Source: Bradysia coprophila
Lineage: Eukaryota; Arthropoda; Insecta; Diptera; Sciaridae
Length of the DNA: 64,000 nucleotides
Reading direction: 5' to 3'
Assembly: GCF_014529535.1 (NCBI RefSeq)
Contig: NW_023503375.1
Span: forward strand, 5,414,491 to 5,478,490
Positions 33,337-44,727 of this stretch are shown here, piece by piece (position 1 is the stretch's first letter; each line of letters starts with the position of its first letter). The notes beneath the pieces are model-generated. The model saw nothing but the letters and a program-made list of their open reading frames with translations. It was not told the DNA's origin and ran no database searches. The position numbers and the translations under genes were made by a program.

Positions 33337-35591
33337 GAAATAAATTCGAATTAAGTTCGCAAGCATTGGCGTACCATACATTTTCTGAATGATTGAATCA
33401 AAAAACATATCAGAAACCTCCATCCATCGCTGAGGTGAATTTTATTTTGTAAAATGGATCAAGACCATCAAGACTGAAACACTTAGATAAAAAATTAAAA
33501 ATTTGACAGTACACGTAAAGGTATTCTACCAGGACTTGACAAAAATTATCAACAAAGCGGTAAAATCAGATCTAAGAAAATATAATGTCCAACTGGCTCA
33601 AAACACAATTGAAGCTAATTGCAACATGAAGGTCCTACGGTCAAAAATGACGAACGCAAAGAAAGAAATCTTCAAATTACGAGACAAAACAGGAACAATT
33701 CAAACGGATCGAAATGCGTTATTAAATATCGCAAAGGAATTTTACGAAGATTTATTCTCATCAGTTCGACCAGATCCGACGAATACCAAAGAAGATAGAC
33801 CAATAATAAGAAATGTAGGATCGGAAGATATGCCTGACATAACTATTGATGAAGTACAGGCTGCAGTAGCCGAAATGAAGAACAAAAAGTCTCCCGGTGA
33901 AGATGGTGTTCCAGTGGAAGCCATTAAACTAGGTGGCGACTCATTATTGGGTGCAATAACGACTTTGTTTAATCAATGTCTTCAATGGGAAGAAGTACCA
34001 GAAGCATGGGAAAATGCAGTGATAACATTGCTGCATAAAAAAGGAGACATAACAAAGTTGGAAAACTATCGACCCATAAGTCTCTTATCAACACTCTACA
34101 AGTTGTTCATGAAAATAGTTACGAAGAGGAACACCAAGAAGCTCGACTTCTAGCAACCTGTTGAACAAGCTGCATTTAGATCAGGATTCAGCACAAACGA
34201 CCACTTACATGTGATGAGAACGCTAATTGAGAAATGCAATGAATACAAGATTGCTGTGGTATTGATATTCATAGACTTTGAAAAAGATTTTGATTCAGTG
34301 GAAACATGGTCGATATTGGACTCATTAGACGAGTGCAGAGTAGACTCAAGATACTCCAACACAATTCGATACGTCTATAAAAACGCTACGTCGTGTATAA
34401 AACTTCATAAAAGCACTGACAAATTCAGAATTGGCAGAGGTGTACGACAGGGTGACACCATATCACCTAAGTTATTCACATCGATTCTGGAGAGTGTTTT
34501 TAAGAAATTAGACTGGAGTGAAATGGGTATCAACATAAATGGAGAGTACCTGAGTAATCTCCGTTTCGCAGATGACATCTCCCTGATGGCAGCTGATCTA
34601 GATCAGGCGCAAATTATGTTGCAACAGCTGAATGAGGAGTCAAACAAAGTCGGCCTCAAGATGAATTTGTCGAAAACGAAAATCATGACAAACATTGACG
34701 ACGACAGAGACATTAAAATCGGTGATACTGTCATTGAACGAGTCGACAGTTATGTGTACCTAGGTCACAAATTGAAGTTGGGTCTAGACAACCAAACTGC
34801 AGAAATAAAACGTAGAATTGGTCTTGCATGGGCAGCGTTCGGAAAACTCAAGCTAATTTTCAAAAGCAAAATGAACAATAGTCTGAAACGTAAAGTGTTC
34901 GATACGTGTGTCCTTCCTGTGCTCACATATGGAGCGGAAACGTTAACGTTAACAAAAGCTTCCGAAAAAAAATTAAGAGTGGCACAAAGAGCCATGGAAC
35001 GGAGTATGCTTGGAATTACGCTCAGAGATAGAATGACAAATCAATGGATTCGACAACAAACAAAAGTCGTTGATGTCATGGAAAGAATAGCATCTTTAAA
35101 GTGGAGCTGGGCGGGACATATTGCAAGAAGGACGGACGAACGTTGGACCAAAAAGATAATGAACTGGAGACCACCTAAAACACGACCTAGAGGTAGACCA
35201 CCAGAGAGATGGAGTAATGGTATAAAGAGAATTGCAGGCGCAAATTGGCAACAAGTGGCAACTAATCGTTCGGAAAGGAAAAGAATTGGGGAGGCCTACG
35301 TCCAGCAGTGGACAGAAACAGGCTGAAAAAGAAGAAGAAGAAGAGACACGTAAAGGAAATAAATTCGAATTAAGTTCGCAAGCATTGGCGTACCATACAT
35401 TTTCTGAATGATTGAATCAAAAAACATATCAAAAACCTCCATCCATCGCTGAGGTGAATTATATTTTGTAAAATGGATCAAGACTGAAACACTTAGATAA
35501 AAAATTAAAAATTTGACAGTACACGTGAAGGAAATAAATTCGAATTAAGTTCGCAAGCATTGGCGTACCATACATTTTCTTAATGATTGAG
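33337..35591 (+). repeat. Tandem repeat (175-184 bp unit), split by a retrotransposon
   Basis: Unit 1 is 33337-33520 (184 bp). Unit 2 is 35356-35530 (175 bp). A partial third unit runs 35531 to about 35591. Each starts 'GAAATAAATTCGAATTAAGT'; the two full units end 'GACAGTACACGT(A/G)AAG'. Unit 1 has a 9 bp extra piece (ACCATCAAG or equivalent). Units 1 and 2 are separated only by the insertion at 33521-35345. Confidence 0.88.
33521..35345 (+). pseudogene. Dead RTE/BovB-like retrotransposon inserted in the tandem repeat
   Basis: The frame runs from the insertion point to the TGA at 35324-35326 and is broken by one in-frame TAG at 34151-34153. Reverse transcriptase blocks are KKSPGEDGVPVEAIK, ITLLHKKGD..NYRPISLLS, motif A IFIDFEKDFDSVE (KAFD is usual), motif B RGVRQGDTISPKLF, and the catalytic LRFADD. 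The C-terminus has LKWSWAGHIARR and RPRGRPPERW, characteristic of RTE-like proteins. The endonuclease is missing (5' truncation). It ends in a (GAA)n tail. The duplication ACACGTAAAG flanks it at 33511-33520 and 35346-35355. Confidence 0.88.
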
Positions 35592-35735
35592 GTTAAGGAC
35601 AACTTAACACTTAACGGAAAATTAAGTAAGGTTATATGTTGACGAGTTCCGTATAATACTTATTAGTACAATAATAGGCAACGTCGGATTCTTTGAGCGA
35701 TAAGTCCAAAGTAAAGCACGAGCACATACGGAAAG

Positions 35736-36736
35736 GGTAAGTTTGATGTGTTAATTGAAAAATAATTAAATTTTTACTGCTCGCATCTTAAAACAAATCG
35801 TTTCGTTTGACAGATATCGATCTGATTGAAACACTAATTACTTTACCGGACTCCTGAGGTTATTGAAGCCTTTGAGCTCCAGAAATCCGACTGTCCAAAA
35901 TTATTATAGCTCGTTCCAATCAAAACAAAACCGGATTCTTGATTTTGTGTTTATTGTTTTGAACCGCTTAAAAATACCTAAGAACAATCATTACAATTCG
36001 TTAATTTCCTTGTTAAACCGAATCAGTGAAAACAATTTCTTACTTTGGTACTTTCCGTGCGGATTTCTAATTTGACTCGCGCGATCGTGTGGGAAACTAA
36101 CCTCAAAGCTTAAGACTAAACAAAATAAAATTACTTTCGGTTTCGAATTTGAATTAATTTCCTTTTTTCTACCTTGACACCGTTGGATGTCCTGTTTGCA
36201 GGAACGGTCTTTCAAGCAGATGAGTTAGCCGCGTTCTATCGACGTTTCTGTTCGAATAAAATAAAATTTGCTTTGATTAGAATCGCGGCTCCAAGAAACC
36301 CTCACAACAATTTGATTATAAACCGGATCTGACCACAAATCTTCACACACACGATCGTAACTGTTTGACTTAGAATTATTTTCGTACTTTGGAACTAAAA
36401 CTGATTCCGATGATCACGGAATTTAGATATTTTACTTTGCACTCCTTCAACAACAAAACTTTCGTTTTCAACCTTGAACTTAAACTTGATATGCAGCTGT
36501 CAACAGATGCAAACTTGGTTAGGCCAATGACTGACTGGTGACATCATCGACCGATAGGGTGGTGGTGTATTTCTTATCGATATTTTGATTTGTAGCGCCA
36601 ACAGTTATAGACTAGCGTTTTGCTTGATTAAAATGCGTGCAGTGAAAATTTCATTATTTTTCAATTGACCTGTCAAACTTACCCTTTCGTTTGTTCTTCG
36701 TTTGGATTTGTTTAGGTAGAATCTTACGTTCCCCAA
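35736..36736. mobile_element. Interrupted relative of the 14061-14476 hairpin element
   Basis: The left part (35736-35860) holds 'GGTAAGTTTGA', 'AATAATTAAATTTTTACTGC' and 'ACTTTACCGGACTCC'. The right part (36605-36736) holds 'GATTAAAATGCGTGCAGTG', 'GACCTGTCAAACTTACCCTT' and 'ACGTTCCCCAAT'. These match the arms of the element at 14061. About 740 bp between them (about 35864-36604) is unrelated and probably a later insertion. The sequence GTTAT is found at both junctions. Confidence 0.55.
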
Positions 36737-37560
36737 TAAAAGTTCTTTGTTATGCGAAGAACGCACCACCCTGCTAAAGAAGTATTGCATTTGCTTCAAA
36801 GAGATGAAATTGCAACAAGATTTTAACAATGTTACAGAACACAGACAAAACTCTGCTTTATACTCCGTGCATACCAGCTCTGTCACAATTCTAAATAGTT
36901 AAATTGTATGTAAAATACGCTTAGAGCATTGAAATTTTCGTATCATTTTATCGTATTTTGTTAAATCGCCTCGCCATATACAATACGGAACGTATAACCC
37001 TCATAATAATTGAAACAACAAACTTTTTAGAAATTATATTTACACAGAATTATAAGCATTCCATCGTGAAAAACTTTTCCCTCGACATATTTTCTTCGTA
37101 GTCTGCAATTAGGGAAAAATTAATAGATAATTATGCCCGCAGGACGAAAACGAAAATTTATTTCGTTGAGTTTTAAAACTTTACGGAACACTCTCTGCGA
37201 ATTATTATGAATTTCAGCAACAATTTTCCATTAATAAATGCTTTTGGAGAACAAGGATGTGGTTTTGTTGTTTTCGTTTTATTATGCAAAATGAATGCGC
37301 GCTTGACCGAAGGCAAGTGCATTCGAGGACACATTTGTATCGTCGACTTTCCGGGGTTTTATAGTTATTGAAATTTCAGTATCTTTAGACGAAAATATGA
37401 GTGCATTGAAATGCACCAGGACAACCGCTTTTTTGTGACTCATGCAAGACGATCGTTCATTCTATAATAAAAAAACGAGATAAGCTTGTTATATATACCT
37501 ACCCTACCCAGAGTCGGAATAGACGATGGGGGATGGGCAAAGCACTGATCGCTGAAAATT
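36737..37560. other. Intergenic, nothing recognised
   Basis: AT-rich sequence without a convincing exon or clear element. One short antisense frame (36605-36886) overlaps transposon sequence and is not called as a gene. Confidence 0.4.
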
Positions 37561-37613
37561 AAACAGCCTCGATGAAGCGGGTAACAGTGCGACCCGCTTC
37601 ATCGAGGCTGTTT
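37561..37613. repeat. Perfect 22 bp-arm palindrome
   Basis: Arms 37561-37582 and 37592-37613 pair perfectly ('AAACAGCCTCGATGAAGCGG' plus GT) around a 9 nt loop. The half-site 'GCTTCATCGAGGCTGTTTA' also occurs alone at about 59064-59082, so it belongs to a dispersed repeat. Confidence 0.8.
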
Positions 37614-37817
37614 ACTGAAAATGATGTGCTCGGAAAACTGCACAGATAAAAATGTGGGATTTAAATTTTTAGTCAGTGTGGGATTACATGTCCATTCCAT
37701 CGTGTCACATTTGACATACCGCACGCATGAAAATTTAGTTTACTTTACTAGTGAGGTAATGTGGCTATTCCCTCACTAGTGAAAACCTTTTCCCTCGCTC
37801 GTAAAATAAAACGTTAT

Positions 37818-38193
37818 TAGGGATGGGAGGCGTTTAAAATTATCGATAATATCAATCGAAAGAAATTATCGATAATCGATTAATCATATCGTTATCGATA
37901 ATTTAATAATTATCGATAATTTTCAAAATATCGAAATTCGATAATTATCAAAATATCGATATTTTGATATTTATCTGAAAATTCATGATAATATACCGAT
38001 ATATCGATAAATATCGGATTTTCGGACCGAAATATCGATATATCGAATTATCAATATCTTGATAATTATCAAAATATCAATAATTATCGATTATCGATAT
38101 TTTTTGATAATTTTCGATAAAAAAAAGTCGATAATTCTCGATTATCGATAATTGATAATTATCGATAATCATTTTCATTATCGCCCATGCCTA
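37818..38193. mobile_element. hAT-like MITE of TTATCGATAA repeats, copy 2
   Basis: Same ends and interior as the copy at 26928-27281. Flanks are AACGTTAT (37810-37817) and AACGTCAT (38194-38201), an 8 bp duplication with one difference. Length is 376 bp; it differs from copy 1 by small indels in the palindromic interior. Confidence 0.87.
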
Positions 38194-38413
38194 AACGTCA
38201 TACTTTACACGTGAAGTAATTTGATATCTCGTATCCAGATGAGTAAAAGTATCCGAGGGCTTCAGCCTATTTAGCAATGCTGTCGAATAAATATTTTGTT
38301 GAAGTTTTGAAGTTTTGTTGTGAAAAACGTAGTGTCGGGTGACACCACCCTCGAAATGCAATTTCCAACTTTTCTCGTTGAACAATAACTATTTCATATG
38401 TGCCACGGTTGCT

Positions 38414-38519
38414 AGGAATCTCGCGCCGCGTCATTCACAATAATTCACATTTTGACACATTTTGTATAAGGAAGATGTCACTTTGTGAATTATTGTGAAT
38501 GACGCGGCGCGAGATTCCT
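38414..38519. repeat. Short hairpin MITE, well-preserved copy
   Basis: Ends are 'AGGAATCTCGCGCCGCGTCA' and its inverse 'GACGCGGCGCGAGATTCCT', followed inward by 'TTCACAATAATTCAC'. Length is 106 bp with a small loop. The copy at 470-565 is more worn. Confidence 0.82.
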
Positions 38520-40040
38520 TAACACCAACTGAGGAGAAAATAGAACTTTTCCCACTGAAACTGTCACTTTGTTTAGGTTTTCAAAAATGGTATGGTGAAT
38601 TGATGTCTTATGTTTCGTGCAGAAAAACGGTCAATCACACCTCACTTACATGTGTTCGCCTCTGGAAGAAATAGAAAATTCCAACTAGCAACATCGATTT
38701 TGTTGGTATCCTGCTGTCTCCTCTCGGTAAAAAAATAATTATTTCCTTTTCAGGCTCAGTACAGCCCACAGTGCCGAGATTGACAGTACGATCCTGAATT
38801 CTGATCTGGTTTGTATGTTTGCACTGCGATACTACTTGATTTGAAACTTTTTAACGTAATTTCAAATTTTCTCAACTCTCTTACCTTATTGTTTGCACAT
38901 TTGTACTGAAGTTTTCCGAGTCTAACTTTGTTAGCTTTGTTCCGACACAAATCGAAACTGAAAACATGCAACTTAACTTTATCATTTATGTACGTTGCGT
39001 ATTGGAACGTATAACGGACGACAGAGGAAAATGTTACACCATCACTATTATAGCTGAGCCGTTTAGTCGTTTATTTCGTTATAAAGCCAGCAAACATGTA
39101 AAACAAACGATGTTTTTTCAAACATATTATGGAGCGTGTTGCAGAAAATCGGGTTAACAATTCTTCCGCATTGGCTTGTTTTGTGTTTTACACCATTATC
39201 GTCTGGGGTCCGTTCAACAAACAATATTGCCAATTAAATATTTGTTCCCCAAAGAGATAGCTCACATTCGAATTTAATTTTATTGTTTTCACATTTCGGC
39301 ATCGTAGACTGCATCCTACAAGTCTTGCAGGAAATTTTCTAACTATTCGACATGAATTTCTTCCATGTTATGTAGCTATAAAACTGTGCGAGAGAAGAAA
39401 AAAGAAACGCAGAAAAAGTTCAAATAAATTTAATTTCCAGTGGCACACAATCAAGAAATCAAATATGTTCTTCGATAAGGTATTATTTGGTGAAGGTGTG
39501 AGTGTGGTATGTTTTCATTTAAGTTTCACAAATATAACTGGAAAAACTAGACATGCATTTTCAAAGTCGATTTTCTCCGTAAGTCAATAACAAAAAGGTT
39601 TTTTTTTTTCATTTTAGAACCGTAATGGGATCCTGTTCGCCTATCCAAATTAGAGCGCTTGGCCTTAAGGCAAGTTGTTCATCACGGATCCAAATAAATT
39701 TCTAGTGTCAAAACGAAAATAATCACTTCAAGTTCAATTCATCTGTTATCGACAACTACGGTAAGAATAACCGATGAGCACAGGTCAGTGTTCTCTTGAA
39801 AAGCAAAACGCGTAGAAAAGCTAACGAAATATTAGATTTGATATTGAAGGCTAGTTGATACTTTTAACAAAAGAAGTAGCAGATTAACCGATAATAATAT
39901 GAGGCTCCTTAGAATTGTTATACTTGCTATGTGGTTAATTGGTGAAAAGATTTTAATTTTTTTTAAATAAATGAATTATATGAACACGGCGATTCGAATG
40001 CAATTATACAAAGAGGTACAAACTTTCCAACCAATTGAAT
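38520..40040. other. Intergenic, no gene recognised
   Basis: The left 170 bp resembles 1090-1240 (shared dispersed repeat). The remainder shows no domain-bearing frame or clear element. Confidence 0.4.
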
Positions 40041-40042
40041 GT

Positions 40043-40250
40043 CTTGTCAGAAGCAACTAGAATCTTTCTTGTACAAACTGTGGCCTATCAAATTCGGTGT
40101 TTCGTCAGAAGCATCGTGAATCTTCCTTGTACAAACTCGCCTGACAATTTATTTTCTCATCAGAAGCAGCTAGAATCTTCCTTGTACAAACTGTCTTGAC
40201 AATAAGAGTCTCGTCAAAAGCAACTTGAATCTTTCTTGTACAAACTGGGG
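40043..40250. repeat. Minisatellite, about four ~60 bp units
   Basis: Each unit carries 'GTCAGAAGCA' then 'GAATCTTTCTTGTACAAACT' with small changes and a variable spacer. Unit starts are roughly 60 bp apart. It is non-coding on the strand of the repeats; an antisense frame through it is a by-product. Confidence 0.75.
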
Positions 40251-40529
40251 TCCAACAAATTGGATGTTGTACAATTGGGTGCAAATAGCGACCCTGCTGC
40301 AAATAGTGTATTTTACTGTATGCTATTCGCACCTGGGTGCGAAAATCATCTACCATTAATTTCAGTTTATTTATTGAAATCGTTGTGCAAATTGCTATGA
40401 AATGTGTCAATTTTAGAAATTCGGAAGTTCGATACGTTTTAGACGAAAGTTTCTGTTTTAAAGTTCCGTTAATAGTGCCGCAATAATATACAGAGAGATC
40501 AATGCGTCCCGAAGGAGTTACACAGTTAT

Positions 40530-40850
40530 TAGAGATGTGCGGGCCGCCCGAAAATGTCCGACCGGGCCTGGGCCGGGCGGGCTTCAAATCTGTCGGGCCG
40601 AGCTTGGACCGGACCTAAAAAATCAAATTTTTGGCCCGATTTTCAAAGTTTCGCGCACTTTTTTATATGAAATTTGCTTTCGGGCCGCCCGAAAATGTCG
40701 GCCCGTCCGAGTTTTTATCCGGCCCGATCGGGCTTGGGCCGGACGGGCTATAAATACGTCGGGCCAGTTCGGGCCGGGCTTTAAAAATGAATTTCGGACC
40801 GGGCTTCGGGCCGGACGGGCTTCAAAAAAACATCGGCCCGCACACCTCTA
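40530..40850. mobile_element. GC-rich hAT-like MITE with 8 bp duplication
   Basis: It starts 'TAGAGATGTGCGGGCCG' and ends 'CGGCCCGCACACCTCTA'. Identical 8 bp flanks ACAGTTAT lie at 40522-40529 and 40851-40858. The interior is made of 'GGGCCGGACGGGCT'-like repeats and stands out sharply from the AT-rich surroundings. The long frame through it is a repeat artefact. Confidence 0.9.
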
Positions 40851-40917
40851 ACAGTTATTCGTCCCTCAGTAATCTTACTTTTCCTAATAATTTTTTATTT
40901 TCTTATTCGAAAATATG

Positions 40918-42940
40918 ACTTTTCTACACGATCATTATCGACTCGGATGATAATATCGTCCCAAAACTCGATAATATCGTCCAGAAGACGATAACATTGT
41001 CATGAAATATCAACCGAGCCACCGAGACAATATTATCATCTTGGCTTTTAATGTCAATAAAACATTTTGGGCATTAATAGATCAAGTCCGAGTAACTGTA
41101 AATCCGAACACTGACAGCTGCACCGTCATCCAAATTGAAATTATTGATATGCCGTTTAATTTTATGTTTTTTTCGGATCTACAAAAACTTTTAATTTAGG
41201 GGCCGTCCATAAATTACGTAACGCCAAAATTGACATTTTCAAGACCCCCTCCCCCCCTCCTGTAACGCTAGTGTAACGCAAGGTCATACCCCCCCTCCCC
41301 CGGTTTGTTACGTAACGCAACTCATGAAAAAATTGATATTTTTCTTACAGTAATTACAAAAAACTACACGATTGTATGGATACGATTGCTTCGGATTTTT
41401 TTTACAATTTAGACATGTCCATGTTGATAAGTTTCGGGGGTCACCTACTAAAAAATAATGTTGCAATGTGCAAGTTTTTAAGCACATTTTAATTTATTTT
41501 AAATGTTGTAATTTGATTTTTTTATGTTACAAACCATGTATTTGAAACTCGATTAGCTGCACAGACTTTTTAGTACGAAATATGTTGCGTGACGTAACGT
41601 TACTGTCAGACCCCCCCCCTTCCCCCCTGTAACGCTCTGTAACGCTAGACTGATACCCCCTCCCCCCCTCTTTTGCGTTACGTAATTTATGAACGGCCCC
41701 TTAATAGATTTACAATGTATAAAAGGTGAAATTATGATTGTTTCTTGTATGGCATGGCGTAAGTGTTTAAGAGTGATATCGCCAAAACTTGAACCAATTT
41801 GAAAACAAGGGTTCGGTGATCCGAGCGATCTATAGCGCGTTGGATTCGTCTTTCAATTCTAAGAAATAGGGATCTTTTATTTTTTCTATTAATTGTGCAC
41901 CTTCGGTGTAACTAGGTAAAACGCAAGGACATGTCATAGGGTAGGGAAAACTCTTTAATAGAATTAACTCGAGATAGACGAATTTTCAAAAGTTGAAATG
42001 TTGTGCGAGTGTGCACCTCTAAAAGACCTATCATTAGAGTATAGACACGGGTCGGTACCACTGCACGTTCGGGAGTAAACAATCAAAGTATGGTCAACTT
42101 TCGCACAGAACTGCTGGTCTGCAACACAATTTTTCCGTGAAACCGACTATGGGGTGTTGTAGCTGGACTCACTCACTATCATCCTATGTAAAAAAAAAAC
42201 CTCAGATAAATTCTGTTGCAAGCCAGGAAGTTGCACGACGTAAAAAGTTCACCAAATGGACCAAATCTTTTTCATAATTTCGAGTTCAACGAACGACGTA
42301 AACTTCTGAATGTGATCAAAAATTACCCTAAAGTTATGCTACTCGCTTTTAGTGATGGTAAAAAAATAGCGCAGAAAGGAACAAGAATAACTTGAAAATG
42401 ACCAAAAAAACAGTCCAAAAATGAGTATTTTTGTGAGAGACGGAGGGTCTGTGAGAGTATGATGTCATATGTGAACAGCCTCTAAGTAATGTATTATTAA
42501 CACCCAGTCAGGCCGATATTATTTTCTTCAGGCCGATGTTATCATCCAGGACGAATAGTATCAATTATCGGCCTGGACAATAATATCGGTTTGAAGCCAA
42601 TAGCCAATATATCGTCCCGGGTATATTATTGACTTTGCAAAAAATGTCACAGAAAATATTTTTGAAGATTTGATAACAATTTTTGTTGTGAGAATAACGC
42701 CCAGGATGATATTACTGCCCAAGGAAATATTGTTGTGTCAACTTCAAGACATTGATATTGACCAAAAGACTCTATTATTGTCCTAAAGATTATAATATCG
42801 ATCAGAATATGATAATATTAACCAGAAGATATTATTATGGACCAGAAGACAATATTATCGCTTTCCCGACAATATTGTCCTCAAGACGATATTATCATCC
42901 GAGTCGATGATGATCGTGCAGTTATGTCCCGTCACCACTT
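40918..42940. mobile_element. ~2 kb element with ends of GATAATATCGTCC repeats
   Basis: The left end holds 'ACACGATCATTATCGACTCG', then 'GATGATAATATCGTCC' repeats. The right end holds the inverse, with 'GGACGATAATATC'-type units from 42510 to 42905, ending in 'GAGTCGATGATGATCGTGCA'. A Harbinger-like MITE (41199-41700) is nested in it. Partial tRNA-like sequence 'TGATCCGAGCGATCTATAGC' is at about 41817. No long coding frame is seen. A related fragment is at 60690-60775. Confidence 0.6.
41199..41700. mobile_element. PIF/Harbinger-like MITE flanked by TTA
   Basis: Ends are 'GGGGCCGTCCATAAATTACG' and the inverse 'GTAATTTATGAACGGCCCC', about 28 bp with one or two mismatches. TTA flanks both sides (41196-41198 and 41701-41703), the 3 bp target length of PIF/Harbinger. 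The interior holds C-rich blocks near both ends with 'TGTAACGCTAG'. It has no coding capacity. Confidence 0.82.
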
Positions 42941-42945
42941 ATTCA

Positions 42946-43818
42946 AATATGATTGGTGTGTATCTAAACTTATATGAACGGTGTCAAAATCGACGAAATA
43001 TTCTTTGTATAATAGCCATGTAGCAATGGGTTAACATAATCACTAAAACGTGTACTTCTGGGAACTAATAACTTAAATGTTTGCAATTGTTATTTGTTAA
43101 TTGACTATGATCGTACTGTTAGTTGGTTCACGAAAACAATTTATTCAGAACCACTGTGAACGTATAGAGGAAGTGTCCCATATCGTTCAGTTCACAAATA
43201 TTTATGAAAGATCTGAACATCTAGAGATATTATGTCTATGTTTACCATACGCGACCTACAAATCAAACACAATAAAAAATGGATTTTTTTACCTGTGCGC
43301 TTCGTGAATTATGACGACTTGAGAATATATTTAGTTTGCCTCAACTAAACGAAATCCCAACCGGAGAACAGAAAATCAATGAATAATACGAAGCAATGTG
43401 TTTCTGCTATTGGAGAACGAGCACCCAATACAGCCATATACAACACATTATACACATAATTATTACATCAAAACGATGTTTTATTTTCTCTCATGTAAAT
43501 AAAGAGGATAGCGTTGATCGCGTTGACTTAATATTCGCGTATAACGCGAGTAAAAAATCAAATTTTGTTGCGGAACGAAACTCATTTCAATGAACAACCA
43601 CATCACCTAAAATGTGTCTAATAGAACAAGTCAGCACATGTTCTCGGTAATATACGCCGAAAGAACATTTTTAGTTGTGAAATAGGAAGCATGCTCGTTA
43701 CCACGGTCACGGAAAAGTTGTTTATGTTCAGTTGGTTTTTTATACGGGAAAACTTGCATCGATTTGGTGGAAATAACTTTTTCTCTCGTCCAAGTGAAGT
43801 GTAGTGAAGTGTGGAACA
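42946..43818. other. Intergenic, nothing recognised
   Basis: No domain-bearing frame or clear repeat was found in this AT-rich stretch. Confidence 0.4.
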
Positions 43819-43886
43819 ATGTCAAGAAAAAATAAAACAAAACCGTCAGAGCCAGGAAAACCATCTGTGAATAACACCAAAGGATG
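43819..43886 (+). other. Possible isolated first coding exon
   Basis: An ATG at 43819 opens 22 codons (MSRKNKTKPSEPGKPSVNNT..) that end at a textbook donor, ATG|GTAAGTG, leaving phase 2. The short, polar, basic peptide resembles an N-terminal exon. I found no matching downstream exon nearby. The same phase is used by exon 1 of the ABC transporter at 53848, whose acceptor is at 55815. It may equally be a chance match. Confidence 0.25.
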
Positions 43887-44283
43887 GTAAGTGTCTGGTT
43901 AGATTGGAAGTTCTGATATTTTATTTCTTCAGTTTTAAATGAAAAGTTCTCCTTGCCTTCGCGTAAAAGTTCCTTGCTTGCTAAACGATTGCTTCCACTC
44001 AAACTTATTAAAACTTTAAACTGTTTCGGCTTGCCGCGAACAGCGAACAATTTAAATTTCACATGAGGCTACCTGTTGCACGTTCGGTTTTAAAGTTTAA
44101 ATTTTTGTTGGTAAATCTGTTTCCGTTTATCGATATTCTCCACCCGAAACAGCCTTTTCAAACATTTATTTAGGTCATGCTGTTGAAATATCGATATTTA
44201 ATCGGTTTCGAGTCATGCAAACAATCCTTTAACTGCCATTGCGTCATATTTATGCTAACCGTTATCCTAGTTAAATATATCAT

Positions 44284-44429
44284 CAACGCACTTCAAGCAT
44301 GAGTGGTACTCTAAATAGAGCGCTGAAATTTGACAGTGTGTCGAGTAACTGTAAAAAACCATTTCATACAAAATAGTACTCTATGTGGCAGCTGTCGACT
44401 ATGATCACACTATTGCTTGAAGGGCGTTG
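44284..44429. mobile_element. MITE, second copy of the 5079-5240 family
   Basis: It begins 'CAACGCACTTCAAGCATGAG' and ends 'TTGCTTGAAGGGCGTTG'. Flanks ATATCAT and GTATCGT are a 7 bp duplication with two differences. The internal 'GGTACTCTAAATAGAG' block is shared with 5079-5240 (inverted there). Confidence 0.8.
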
Positions 44430-44727
44430 GTATCGTGCATAGTCTTCGTTCCAACGATGTCCGATTTCAACTTTTACTCGATTAAGTTGAAAACATACAG
44501 ACTGAATTCGTTATCTCATATTTATATCCGTGATTATACAATAACATCATTTCTATTCGACATTGTAACACCAAACGGAAATAGATTTTCTGAGCATTTA
44601 GGTTCGGTTGATTGAATTTCGATTCATCGCAGTAAACGTTTCCACCGTCAATATTTGCTTTGTATCATTTTTCCGTTTCGATTTTAAACTAATTTCATTA
44701 AGTGATACGAGACCCTATCAATGTCTA

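Noticed and set aside
40043..40250. A CRISPR-like array of spaced repeats
   Set aside because: The units are imperfect ~60 bp tandem copies in a eukaryotic context; there is no uniform repeat-spacer pattern and no cas gene.
40537..40851. A 104-codon open frame rich in Arg, Gly and Pro
   Set aside because: It is the translation of a GC-rich MITE made of GGGCCGG-type repeats, bounded by its own target duplication.
43631..44062. A 143-codon minus-strand frame
   Set aside because: No recognisable domain; it lies antisense to a candidate exon and has ordinary AT-rich composition.
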